A stretch of 22,206 nt of DNA from JABAYQ01 sp018608925 (GTDB lineage: Bacteria > Bacteroidota > Bacteroidia > Flavobacteriales > UBA7312), in the NCBI GenBank assembly GCA_037625715.1, contig JASJHQ010000016.1, positions 1 to 22,206 on the forward strand, written 5' to 3'. Under the pieces are notes generated by a model. It made no database searches and was not told the origin of the DNA. It saw only the letters and a list, made by a program, of their open reading frames with translations. Shown here in pieces: positions 7,648 to 15,876 of the stretch. Both the position numbers and the translations under genes were made by a program. How positions within the stretch are numbered: the first letter of the stretch is position 1; every line of letters begins with the position of its first letter.

Positions 7648-8196
7648 ATGAAAATATACACGAAGAAAGGAGATTCTGGCACAACACAATTACTCGGTGG
7701 AAAAAGGGTAAGCAAAAGCCATTTAAGAATCGAAGCTTACGGAACAGTTGACGAGTTAAACTCTTATTTAGGATTATTAAGAGATCAAGATATCGATCAA
7801 AAATCTATTGAAATGCTATTAATTATTCAAGATCGATTATTTACAATAGGATCGTTATTAGCTTTAGAAAACCCTGACTCTAAAATAAAACTACCAGAAC
7901 TTCACGAATCAGATGTGACGATTCTAGAAAAAAAGATGGATGAAATGAATGAACAATTAGAAGACATGAAGTCATTTGTTCTTCCTGGAGGCCATCCCTT
8001 TGTTTCTTATTGCCATATTGCTAGGTGTATTTGCCGAAGAGCAGAAAGAGTTACTACCTTGCTACCACAAGAAACAATGCAGTTCGAATTAATATTAAAA
8101 TACCTTAATCGTTTATCGGATTATTTATTTGTTTTGAGCAGATTCATTACAAAACTTACCGATTCTAAAGAAATTCCTTGGCAACCTAAAATATAA
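7648..8196 (+). CDS. pduO: Cob(I)yrinic acid a,c-diamide adenosyltransferase, PduO type
   Basis: This enzyme transfers the adenosyl group of ATP to cob(I)alamin, making adenosylcobalamin for enzymes such as methylmalonyl-CoA mutase. The 182-residue protein has all family marks: the N-terminal TKKGDSGTT ATP-binding loop (5-13), YGTVDELNS (31-39), the helix R-CICRRAER (126-134) with the catalytic-site Arg residues, and NRLSDYLF (154-161). The length is normal for a single-domain PduO-type enzyme. It is the last gene of the tight methyltransferase-ABC group, and nothing in the window shows a functional link to its neighbours. No B12 riboswitch precedes it. Confidence 0.93.
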   Translation: MKIYTKKGDSGTTQLLGGKRVSKSHLRIEAYGTVDELNSYLGLLRDQDIDQKSIEMLLIIQDRLFTIGSLLALENPDSKIKLPELHESDVTILEKKMDEMNEQLEDMKSFVLPGGHPFVSYCHIARCICRRAERVTTLLPQETMQFELILKYLNRLSDYLFVLSRFITKLTDSKEIPWQPKI

Positions 8197-8200
8197 AGGC

Positions 8201-8230
8201 TTGCTGTTCTCATAAAAAAAATTACTTTTG
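8201..8230 (+). promoter_or_regulatory. Bacteroidetes housekeeping promoter for the DUF2795 gene
   Basis: TTG at 8201-8203 is followed after 19 bases by TACTTTTG at 8223-8230, an exact fit to TTG-N19-TAnnTTTG. Transcription should begin near 8237, just ahead of the ATG at 8246. Confidence 0.75.
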
Positions 8231-8245
8231 CAAAAATTATAAATT

Positions 8246-8467
8246 ATGTATTGGACATTAGAATTAGCTTCAAAACTAGAAGATGCCCCATGGCCAGCAA
8301 ACAAAGATGAGTTAATTGATTTTGCTATTCGTTCTGGAGCACCAATGGAAGTGGTTGAAAACCTTCAAGAATTAGAGGATGATGGTGAAATGTTTGACTC
8401 TATAGAAGATATATGGCCTGATTATCCGGATAAAGACGACTTTTTCTTTAATGAAGAAGAATATTAA
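8246..8467 (+). CDS. DUF2795 domain-containing small acidic protein
   Basis: A 73-residue protein beginning MYWTLELASKLEDAPWP, with about twenty Asp/Glu residues and a terminal FFFNEEEY. I recognise it as the short DUF2795 protein widely conserved in Bacteroidetes; its biochemical role is unknown. It is probably cytosolic, having no signal or membrane segment, and looks mostly helical. It has its own consensus promoter and a terminator, so it is expressed separately from the adenosyltransferase before it and secA after it. Its place ahead of secA recurs, to my recollection, in related genomes, but a link to protein export is only inference. Confidence 0.88.
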   Translation: MYWTLELASKLEDAPWPANKDELIDFAIRSGAPMEVVENLQELEDDGEMFDSIEDIWPDYPDKDDFFFNEEEY

Positions 8468-8472
8468 GTTTT

Positions 8473-8500
8473 AAAAAAGTCGCTAACGCGGCTTTTTTTT
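8473..8500 (+). terminator. Rho-independent terminator of the DUF2795 gene
   Basis: AAAAAAGTCGC (8473-8483) pairs with GCGGCTTTTTT (8488-8498) around a TAAC loop, with one G-T pair, followed by more T residues. It separates the DUF2795 gene from secA. Confidence 0.85.
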
Positions 8501-8535
8501 CTTTATTTATTAAAGCCATTTTCCTCTTAAAAAAC

Positions 8536-8543
8536 TAAATTTG
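8536..8543 (+). promoter_or_regulatory. Possible -7 element of the secA promoter
   Basis: TAAATTTG matches the Bacteroidetes -7 box and lies 31 bases before the secA ATG, downstream of the preceding terminator. No TTG is found at the expected -33 distance, so it is a partial match. Position is the main support. Confidence 0.45.
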
Positions 8544-8574
8544 TGTAATCAATTTCAATAAATTTACTTCTCCT

Positions 8575-11500
8575 ATGGGATTATTTGATTTTACTAAAAA
8601 AATATTTGGAAATAAGTACGATAAGGACTTAAAAGAAATTACTCCTACGATCAATAAAATCAAAGAAGTATATCCTTCCGTACAAGCTCTTTCTAATGAT
8701 GAGTTAAGATCTAAAACTGCTGAATTTAAATCTATAATAAAAGAAGGCACTGCTTCTATCTATAAAGAAATAGAAGAGCTAAAAGCTAGCACAAAAAACG
8801 ATACTTTAAGTCCTTCTGAGAAAGAAGGTGTATTCTCTAATATAGACGAACTTGAAGTTAAAATTGTTACGACTACCGAAGAGATTTTAGAAACTATCTT
8901 AGCTGAAGCTTTTTCTGTAGTTAAAGAAACTGCTAGTAGATTTAATAGCGGTCCAATTGAAGTGACAGCTAATGAATTCGACAAAGACTTAGCTTCTCGA
9001 TATTCTAATGTTACCATAAAAGGAGACAAGGCTATATTCGACAATAAATGGATTGCCGCTGGAAACGAAATAAAGTGGGAAATGGTTCACTATGACGTTC
9101 AGCTTATTGGTGGTTATGCACTTCATAAAGGACGAATTTCGGAAATGCAAACTGGAGAAGGTAAAACACTATCTGCTACCCTACCAGTATACCTTAATGC
9201 TTTACCAGGAAAAGGAGTGCATTTAGTTACTGTGAATGATTACTTAGCTAAAAGAGATGCCGAGTGGATGGGCCCATTATACCAATTCCACGGACTATCC
9301 ATAGACTGCATAGACAAACACCAACCTAGCTCTGAAGAGAGAAGAGAAGCATATTTAGCAGATATAACTTACGGAACAAACAACGAATTTGGCTTTGACT
9401 ACTTGAGAGATAATATGGCACGAAGACCTATTGACTTAGTGCAACGCCCTCATAATTATGCTATTGTTGATGAAGTAGATTCTGTTTTAATTGATGATGC
9501 CAGAACACCACTTATTATTTCTGGACCCACTCCGTCTGGAGATATCCACGAATATAATGAGTTAAAACACAAAATTGAAAGTCTAGTTAATATTCAGAAA
9601 AAATATATAACTACCGTATTAGCAGACTCTAAAAAACTTATAAAAGAAGGAGAAGATAAAGAAGGAGGTTTTAATCTTCTTAAAGCTTATAGAGGTCTTC
9701 CAAAAAACAAGGCTCTTATCAAGTTTTTAAGTGAAGACGGAATAAGATCTTTGCTGCAAAAAACAGAGAATTTCTACATGCAAGACCAAAGTAAGGAAAT
9801 GCACAAAGTAGATAACGACCTATACTTTGTTATAGACGAACAACACAATTCTATTGAGTTAACAGACAAAGGTATTGACCTTATCACATCTGATTCTGGA
9901 GACTCTTCTTTCTTTATCATGCCAGATGTTGGAGCTGAAATAGCAGATCTTGAAAAGTCAACAATGGCTGAAAAGGAAATGCTAGTAGCTAAAGACGAGT
10001 TAATGAGAGACTACTCCATTAAAAGTGAAAGAATTCATACGGTTAGTCAACTTTTGAAAGCATACACCCTTTTTGAAAAAGATGTGGAATATGTGTTAAT
10101 GGACAATAAAGTAAAAATTGTTGACGAACAAACCGGCCGAATCATGGATGGTCGAAGGTATTCTAACGGACTACACCAGGCAATAGAAGCTAAAGAAAAC
10201 GTAAAAGTAGAAGCAGCAACTCAAACATTTGCGACTATCACTTTGCAGAATTACTTCCGAATGTACAACAAGCTTTCGGGTATGACAGGTACTGCCGAAA
10301 CAGAAGCTGGCGAATTCTGGGACATCTACGAATTAGACGTAGTTGTGATTCCTACCAACAGACCTATTCAAAGAGACGACAAGGAAGATTTAGTATACAA
10401 AACAGTAAGAGAAAAATACAATGCTGTTATTGATGAAGTGGTAAAACTTAGTAAAGAAGGAAGACCAATTCTTGTTGGTACCACATCGGTAGAGATTTCT
10501 GAACTCTTAAGTAAATTACTTAAGATGAAAGGCTTAAAACACAATGTGTTAAATGCAAAAATGCACCAAAAAGAAGCAGACATTGTTGCCGAAGCTGGTA
10601 AAGCAGGAAACGTTACTATAGCAACCAACATGGCTGGTAGAGGTACCGACATTAAACTTTCAGAAGAAGTAAAAAACAATGGTGGTTTAGCTATTATTGG
10701 TACCGAACGACATGACTCCAGAAGGGTTGACAGACAGCTTAGAGGTCGTGCCGGTCGTCAGGGTGATCCTGGTTCATCTCAGTTTTTCGTCTCTTTAGAG
10801 GATAATTTAATGCGATTATTTGGATCGGAGAGAATTGCTAAGATGATGGATAGAATGGGATTAGAAGAAGGCGAAGTAATTCAGCACTCTATGATTACCA
10901 AGTCTATCGAAAGAGCTCAAAAGAAAGTAGAAGAAAATAACTTTGGAACAAGAAAGCGTCTTTTAGAATATGATGACGTAATGAATGCCCAAAGAAAAGT
11001 TATATACCAAAAAAGAAAGAACGCTCTTTTCGGAGACAGACTTTCGGTTGACATTGACAACATGATTTATGATACCGCGTCGGTTATATGTAGCGAATAT
11101 CAGTCAGCATCCGACTACGAAGGATTTAAATTAGACCTTGTAAGATTTTTGGGAATCAATTCTCCAGTTAGTGAAGAAGAATTTAAGCAATTACCAGAAG
11201 AAGAGTTGTGTGAAGTGATTTATGAAAAGTCTATAGAAAATTATAAATCAAAATCTGAAATAATTTCTCAAAGAACCTTCCCAGTTATCAAGGATGTTTT
11301 TGAAAATGAATCGAATAATTATGAAAATATAGTTATTCCATTTACCGATGGCATTAAAACACTTCAAGTAGTAACAAACTTAAAAGAAGCATTTGATTCT
11401 GAGGGAAAAACAATACCATTGTCTGTAGAAAAAGGAGTAACACTTTCTATGATAGACGATGCTTGGAAAGAGAACCTTAGAGAGCTTGATGATTTAAAGC

Positions 11501-11832
11501 AATCAGTTCAAAATGCTACTTACGAGCAAAAAGATCCATTATTAATCTACAAGTTCGAATCATTTAATTTGTTCAAACAAATGATGGAAAAAATTAATAA
11601 AGAAATTGTTTCTTTCTTAATTAAAGCAAACCTTCCTTCAGGATCGAAAGTAGAGAACGAACAAGTGCAGCAGAATCAACAACTAAAAATGGGTAGATCA
11701 GACAACTACTCTGGAAACAAAAGAAACCAACAAAAAAGAGTCGAACCCGTTCGCGTAGAACAAAAGGTTGGAAGAAACGAAGCGTGTCCGTGTGGAAGTG
11801 GTAAAAAATACAAGCAATGTCACGGTAAATAA
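8575..11832 (+). CDS. secA: Preprotein translocase ATPase SecA
   Basis: SecA is the peripheral motor that drives unfolded preproteins through SecYEG. The 1085 residues are longer than in E. coli (901) because of Bacteroidetes-type insertions. One of about 90 residues lies before Walker A, and another follows the DEVD box. Walker A is MQTGEGKT at 191-198 and the DEAD-type Walker B is DEVD at 299-302. The second motor domain carries TNMAGRGTDI near 683-692 and the RQLRGRAGRQGD arginine-finger region near 719-730. The C-terminus is a zinc-binding SEC-C tail, with Cys1071, Cys1073, Cys1082 and His1083, which binds SecB or ribosomes in other bacteria. The start MGLFDFTKK is typical of the family. 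It is probably monocistronic. Confidence 0.98.
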   Translation: MGLFDFTKKIFGNKYDKDLKEITPTINKIKEVYPSVQALSNDELRSKTAEFKSIIKEGTASIYKEIEELKASTKNDTLSPSEKEGVFSNIDELEVKIVTTTEEILETILAEAFSVVKETASRFNSGPIEVTANEFDKDLASRYSNVTIKGDKAIFDNKWIAAGNEIKWEMVHYDVQLIGGYALHKGRISEMQTGEGKTLSATLPVYLNALPGKGVHLVTVNDYLAKRDAEWMGPLYQFHGLSIDCIDKHQPSSEERREAYLADITYGTNNEFGFDYLRDNMARRPIDLVQRPHNYAIVDEVDSVLIDDARTPLIISGPTPSGDIHEYNELKHKIESLVNIQKKYITTVLADSKKLIKEGEDKEGGFNLLKAYRGLPKNKALIKFLSEDGIRSLLQKTENFYMQDQSKEMHKVDNDLYFVIDEQHNSIELTDKGIDLITSDSGDSSFFIMPDVGAEIADLEKSTMAEKEMLVAKDELMRDYSIKSERIHTVSQLLKAYTLFEKDVEYVLMDNKVKIVDEQTGRIMDGRRYSNGLHQAIEAKENVKVEAATQTFATITLQNYFRMYNKLSGMTGTAETEAGEFWDIYELDVVVIPTNRPIQRDDKEDLVYKTVREKYNAVIDEVVKLSKEGRPILVGTTSVEISELLSKLLKMKGLKHNVLNAKMHQKEADIVAEAGKAGNVTIATNMAGRGTDIKLSEEVKNNGGLAIIGTERHDSRRVDRQLRGRAGRQGDPGSSQFFVSLEDNLMRLFGSERIAKMMDRMGLEEGEVIQHSMITKSIERAQKKVEENNFGTRKRLLEYDDVMNAQRKVIYQKRKNALFGDRLSVDIDNMIYDTASVICSEYQSASDYEGFKLDLVRFLGINSPVSEEEFKQLPEEELCEVIYEKSIENYKSKSEIISQRTFPVIKDVFENESNNYENIVIPFTDGIKTLQVVTNLKEAFDSEGKTIPLSVEKGVTLSMIDDAWKENLRELDDLKQSVQNATYEQKDPLLIYKFESFNLFKQMMEKINKEIVSFLIKANLPSGSKVENEQVQQNQQLKMGRSDNYSGNKRNQQKRVEPVRVEQKVGRNEACPCGSGKKYKQCHGK

Positions 11833-11838
11833 TTTACC
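11824..11838. repeat. Inverted repeat spanning the secA and comM stop codons
   Basis: GGTAAA (11824-11829) and TTTACC (11833-11838) form a perfect 6-bp inverted repeat around TAA, which is the secA stop. The comM stop lies in the other arm (complement of 11834-11836). There is no T-run on either side, so it is not a standard terminator. Confidence 0.5.
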
Positions 11839-13372
11839 CTGCCCAGCTTGCCCTATCTAATGATCTAAACTGAATTGCTTCAGAAATATGGTATTTAGAA
11901 ATGTCTTTGCTACTATCTAAATCAGCTATTGTTCTTGCTACTTTTAGAATTCTGTCATAAGCTCTTGCAGATAACTCTAACTTCTCCATTGCTGTTTTAA
12001 GTAGTTGCTGACTCTCTAAATCTAGCTTGCAATAGACTCTTATTAGCTTAGAGCTCATTTGAGCATTATTATGAACATCTAATAGATCCTTAAATCTCTC
12101 TTGCTGCACTATCCTAGCCTTCAACACCCTTTCCCTTATAGATTGACTACCTTCTGTCTCTTTCTTGCTGCTTAGCTCATCAAAATGAACGGGAGTTACC
12201 TCCACATGAATATCTATTCTATCTAACAAAGGTCCTGAGACTTTATTTAAATATTTCTGCACTACACCAGGGGCACACAAACAATCCTTTTCAGGATGAT
12301 TGTAAAACCCACAAGGACAAGGATTCATTGATGCAATCAGCATGAAACTAGCAGGATAATCCACACTAAATTTTGCTCTTGAAATAGTTATGGTTCTATC
12401 CTCTAATGGTTGACGCATCACTTCTAAAACTGTTCTTTTAAATTCTGGAAGTTCATCTAAAAACAACACTCCATTATGAGAAAGAGAAATTTCTCCTGGT
12501 TGAGGGAATGTGCCACCACCGACTAAAGCAACATCAGAAATAGTGTGGTGAGGAGATCGAAATGGCCTCTCGGTCATTAAAGACTCGTTGTTTTGCATTC
12601 GACCAGCAACAGAATGAATTTTAGTAGTTTCTAATGCTTCCCCTAAAGATAAAGGAGGTAGAATTCCGGGCAATCTTTTTGCCAACATTGTCTTTCCAGA
12701 ACCAGGAGGACCGATCATAATAACATTATGTCCCCCAGCAGCAGTTATTTCTAAAGACCTTTTTATATTTTCTTGACCCTTAACATCTTTAAAGTCAACA
12801 TCTAATAAGTTTAAAGATTTGAAAAATTCTTTTCTGGTGTCTATTTTAGTGATCGGAATATCTTTTTTTCCGTCGAAGAAATGGATTACATCGATTATAT
12901 TTTCAGCACCCCTAACATCTAAACCATCCACGATAGCTGCTTCTTTAGCATTTGCTTTTGGTAAAATAATTCCTTTAAAGCCTTCTTTCCTTGCCTGAAT
13001 TGCAATTGGAAGAGCTCCTTTAATAGAGTTCAAGCTTCCATCAAGAGACAATTCATCCATAATAATATATTCATTTACGTTGGAAAATTTGATCTGTTGT
13101 GTGGCAGCTAGTATGCCAATTGCCAAAGGCAAATCATAAGCAGAACCTTCTTTACGAATATCAGCAGGAGCCATATTGATTATAAACTTTTTACCAGGAA
13201 TTTTATAACCAATATTTTTTAGAGCTGCTTCAATTCTGTAATGAGATTCTTTTACAGCGTTATCAGGCAATCCTACTAAGAAAAATTTAATTCCAGGGGA
13301 GACATTTACTTCGATAGTAATAGTGGTAGCATCAATGCCAAAAACGGCAGAACCAAAGGTTTTTACAAGCAT
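11834..13372 (-). CDS. comM: YifB/ComM family Mg-chelatase-like AAA+ ATPase
   Basis: A 512-residue cytosolic AAA+ protein. The N-terminal domain of about 180 residues (FLVGLPDNAVKES, INMAPADIRKEGSAYDLP) has the Lon-protease-like fold typical of YifB. The Mg-chelatase-type ATPase follows, with Walker A GPPGSGKT at 221-228 and Walker B LFLDE at 303-307. Four Cys in CPCGFYN and DCLCAPG, near residues 348-362, could bind metal. ComM is a hexameric helicase that aids branch migration when single-stranded DNA is integrated during natural transformation, and it is widespread beyond known competent bacteria. The start is 19 bases from the dsbD terminator, with no clear promoter in between. The 3' end abuts secA. 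Confidence 0.93.
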   Translation of the reverse strand: MLVKTFGSAVFGIDATTITIEVNVSPGIKFFLVGLPDNAVKESHYRIEAALKNIGYKIPGKKFIINMAPADIRKEGSAYDLPLAIGILAATQQIKFSNVNEYIIMDELSLDGSLNSIKGALPIAIQARKEGFKGIILPKANAKEAAIVDGLDVRGAENIIDVIHFFDGKKDIPITKIDTRKEFFKSLNLLDVDFKDVKGQENIKRSLEITAAGGHNVIMIGPPGSGKTMLAKRLPGILPPLSLGEALETTKIHSVAGRMQNNESLMTERPFRSPHHTISDVALVGGGTFPQPGEISLSHNGVLFLDELPEFKRTVLEVMRQPLEDRTITISRAKFSVDYPASFMLIASMNPCPCGFYNHPEKDCLCAPGVVQKYLNKVSGPLLDRIDIHVEVTPVHFDELSSKKETEGSQSIRERVLKARIVQQERFKDLLDVHNNAQMSSKLIRVYCKLDLESQQLLKTAMEKLELSARAYDRILKVARTIADLDSSKDISKYHISEAIQFRSLDRASWAG

Positions 13373-13391
13373 TTTTATAAACTTTAAGGAG

Positions 13392-13425
13392 AAAAAAAAT
13401 CCCCTCTACTTTTTAAATAGAGGGG
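13392..13425 (-). terminator. Rho-independent terminator of the lnt-dsbD operon
   Basis: CCCCTCTA (13401-13408) pairs with TAGAGGGG (13418-13425) around a 9-base loop. On the minus strand the stem is followed by A and eight T residues (complement of 13392-13400). It begins a few bases past the dsbD stop at 13434. Confidence 0.88.
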
Positions 13426-13433
13426 AGTAAATA

Positions 13434-15368
13434 TTAATTATTGAAAGCGTCTATGCCTTCTTGCAGCCAATTCTTAAACAAATCTACTTTACCATGATCT
13501 TGGTAATTTGCTGGAGATCCTAATTGATTTTCATCATGATCTAAAACAACATAATATGGCTGAGAATTAGTCTTGTAACGCTCTATTTGTAAAACAGTCC
13601 ATTTGTCACCAACCGTCTTTACCTTCTTTTTCTTTCCAGCAATGGTAGTTTCGTATTGATCTTCTTTAGCGAGTTTAGTACGTTCGTCAACATATAATGA
13701 TATTAAAACAACTTCTGAACTTAACATTCTTTTAACTTCAGAGTCGGACCAAACTTGCTCTTCCATCTTACGGCAATTTACGCATGCCCAACCAGTAAAA
13801 TCTAACATAATTGGCTTACCAACTTCTTTAGCATAAGCCACTCCTAAATCGTAATCATGAAAAACCATGATACCTTGAGGTCCTAAATGCTGACCACTTT
13901 GCTCCTGATGAGCATCTCCGCTAATAGTAATAGTAGAAGTATTTGCAAAACCGACTCCTTGAGGAGATTCACTATAATGCATTGGAGGAGGGAAAGCATT
14001 AATAATTTTTAATGGAGCTCCCCATAAACCAGGAACCATATAAACAGTAAACATTCCTGTAATAACAGCTAAGAAAAATCTACCTACTGAAAGATGTTTT
14101 AATTCGCTATCGTGAGAAAACTTAAGGAAACCTAATAAATACATGGTAAGGAATGCGAATATCACAATCCAAATAGCAATGAACAATTCTCTTTCTAAGA
14201 AATGAGTTTGCATAACTAAATCTGCATTTGACAAGAATTTAAATGCTAAAGCAATTTCAAGAAACCCTAAAACAACTTTAACAGAGTTAAGCCATCCACC
14301 CGATTGAGGCAAAGAGTTAAGCCATCCTGGGAATGCAGCAAACAATGCAAAAGGTAAAGCAATAGCTAAAGAAAAGCCTAACATTCCAATAATAGGACCG
14401 ATATAACTACCGCCAGAAGCAGCTTCCACTAATAATGTGCCAACAATAGGACCAGTACAAGAGAATGATACGAGCGCTAACACTAAAGCCATAAAGAAAA
14501 TTCCAACCAAGCCGCCTTTATCAGATGCTTGATCGGCTTTATTAATCCAAGAATGAGGAAGTGTTAATTCGAATGCTCCTAAAAAAGAAGCAGCAAAAAC
14601 AATTAACAAAACAAAGAATGCTAAATTAAAATACACGTTGGTTGCCATACTATTCAAAACCTCTGGACCAAATACAGCAGAAACTCCAACACCTAAAAGA
14701 ACATAAATAATAATAATACTTAGACCATAAAGAATGGCGTTTGTAATTCCTTTTGCTCTAGTTTTACTTTGCTTAGTAAAGAAACTAACCGTCATGGGAA
14801 TCATTGGAAAAACACATGGCGTCAGTAAGGCGGCAAATCCGCTTAAAAATGCAATAAAGAAAATAGACCACATTCCTTTTTTAGAACTAGAATCAGAATC
14901 GCTAGTAGACGAAGTATTCTCCGAACCTTTAATGTCAAATTCGAACTCTACATACTCGGGAGGCAAACATTTAGAGATGTCGCAAACCATGAAAGTAAGC
15001 TCACCTTTTAATTTAAAGTCATTATCTGTAGTTACTTTTATTATTTGAGAAAAAGTAGCTGACTTTTTAAAGTAGCTAAGAACCATGTCAAAATTAGGAT
15101 CAAACTGCTCTATAGGAGTACCTTCTGTTGTTGTACCAACTAATTGAAAACTATCGGCATCGAAAAAGATAAAAGAAGTAGGAACTGGTCCATCATCGGC
15201 GATATTCTGAGAATAAAGGTACCAACCCTCTTCAATCTCTGCACTAAATGTTAGTTCTATCTCATCAGAACTAATTTGTTCTTGTGAAAATATCCAAGAA
15301 ACTGGATCATAAATCTGGGCACTTATCAAAAAAGGCAGTGCGATTAAAAATAAAATAAGTTTTTTCAT
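13434..15368 (-). CDS. dsbD: Thiol:disulfide interchange protein DsbD
   Basis: DsbD carries electrons from cytosolic thioredoxin across the inner membrane to periplasmic thiol proteins. The 644 residues form three parts. After a signal peptide (1-18, ending LISAQ) comes a periplasmic DsbD-alpha-like domain with Cys129 and Cys134. A membrane core of about eight segments (about 166-455) holds the redox pair Cys185 (LTPCVFP) and Cys304 (SFSCTGP). A C-terminal thioredoxin-like domain has the CVNC active site at 529-532. I place the start at the internal ATG 15366-15368. The frame opens 13 codons earlier, but that overlaps the preceding gene and would bury the signal peptide. It is the last gene of the five-gene operon, four bases after the preceding stop. 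Confidence 0.93.
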   Translation of the reverse strand: MKKLILFLIALPFLISAQIYDPVSWIFSQEQISSDEIELTFSAEIEEGWYLYSQNIADDGPVPTSFIFFDADSFQLVGTTTEGTPIEQFDPNFDMVLSYFKKSATFSQIIKVTTDNDFKLKGELTFMVCDISKCLPPEYVEFEFDIKGSENTSSTSDSDSSSKKGMWSIFFIAFLSGFAALLTPCVFPMIPMTVSFFTKQSKTRAKGITNAILYGLSIIIIYVLLGVGVSAVFGPEVLNSMATNVYFNLAFFVLLIVFAASFLGAFELTLPHSWINKADQASDKGGLVGIFFMALVLALVSFSCTGPIVGTLLVEAASGGSYIGPIIGMLGFSLAIALPFALFAAFPGWLNSLPQSGGWLNSVKVVLGFLEIALAFKFLSNADLVMQTHFLERELFIAIWIVIFAFLTMYLLGFLKFSHDSELKHLSVGRFFLAVITGMFTVYMVPGLWGAPLKIINAFPPPMHYSESPQGVGFANTSTITISGDAHQEQSGQHLGPQGIMVFHDYDLGVAYAKEVGKPIMLDFTGWACVNCRKMEEQVWSDSEVKRMLSSEVVLISLYVDERTKLAKEDQYETTIAGKKKKVKTVGDKWTVLQIERYKTNSQPYYVVLDHDENQLGSPANYQDHGKVDLFKNWLQEGIDAFNN

Positions 15369-15372
15369 AATG

Positions 15373-15876
15373 CTAGTTGTTGTTTGTAGTTTTAAGTTGC
15401 TTTTCAATAAGTTGGACTAATTCGTTAGCTCTTTGACTTCCTATATAATAAATTAATCCGTCTTTATCTGTAAGTTTAGCACAGTCATTTCCTCTAGTAT
15501 AGAATCTGATTGCACCTTTTGAGTGTAAGTTAAACACCGACTTATTAAAAAGGAAACGACTATATTTCTCTTTTGTTACACTTTTGATAGATGACAGTTC
15601 AATTTTCACTGTTCTTGTAGTCCACAAACGCTCTAACAAGATACTGCCGTTCCTTAGTGATGTCTTAAAGTGCTTAACGTAAATTAAAATTAAAGAAATC
15701 GCAATTATGGATATTCCAATTATAAAAAACAAATTTCCAGAACCAACATTCAATCCTTTATAATCTGACCAATAGTAAAAAGAAAAGCAAAATAATGCTA
15801 AAATGGTTCTAACAATAAAAGAAGATTTATTAAATCCTAAATACTGCAGTTCTTCAAATAATGTAGACTTATCCAT
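15373..15876 (-). CDS. Hypothetical membrane protein with a PH-like C-terminal domain
   Basis: The 167-residue protein has two predicted membrane helices (about 20-36 and 49-67). A soluble domain of about 95 residues follows (LRNGSILLERLWTTRTVKIELSSI), whose beta-rich pattern recalls bacterial PH-like domains. I do not recognise a named family. No catalytic motif is seen. Both helices near the N-terminus suggest an inner-membrane protein with a cytosolic domain, but this is inference. It overlaps the end of tilS by 8 bases and leads into dsbD after 4 bases, so its translation is probably coupled. It could help in envelope homeostasis with dsbD and lnt, but nothing in the sequence proves that. 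Confidence 0.75.
   Translation of the reverse strand: MDKSTLFEELQYLGFNKSSFIVRTILALFCFSFYYWSDYKGLNVGSGNLFFIIGISIIAISLILIYVKHFKTSLRNGSILLERLWTTRTVKIELSSIKSVTKEKYSRFLFNKSVFNLHSKGAIRFYTRGNDCAKLTDKDGLIYYIGSQRANELVQLIEKQLKTTNNN

Noticed and set aside
10368..10679. 103-residue minus-strand frame within secA
   Set aside because: It lies wholly opposite the conserved second motor domain of SecA. No promoter or family resemblance; a shadow frame.
14734..15048. 104-residue plus-strand frame within dsbD
   Set aside because: It is opposite conserved DsbD membrane and periplasmic sequence, with no recognisable domain or start signal.
15369..15407. 13-codon N-terminal extension of dsbD
   Set aside because: It overlaps the preceding gene and would place the signal peptide internally. 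The ATG at 15366-15368 gives a standard signal sequence.
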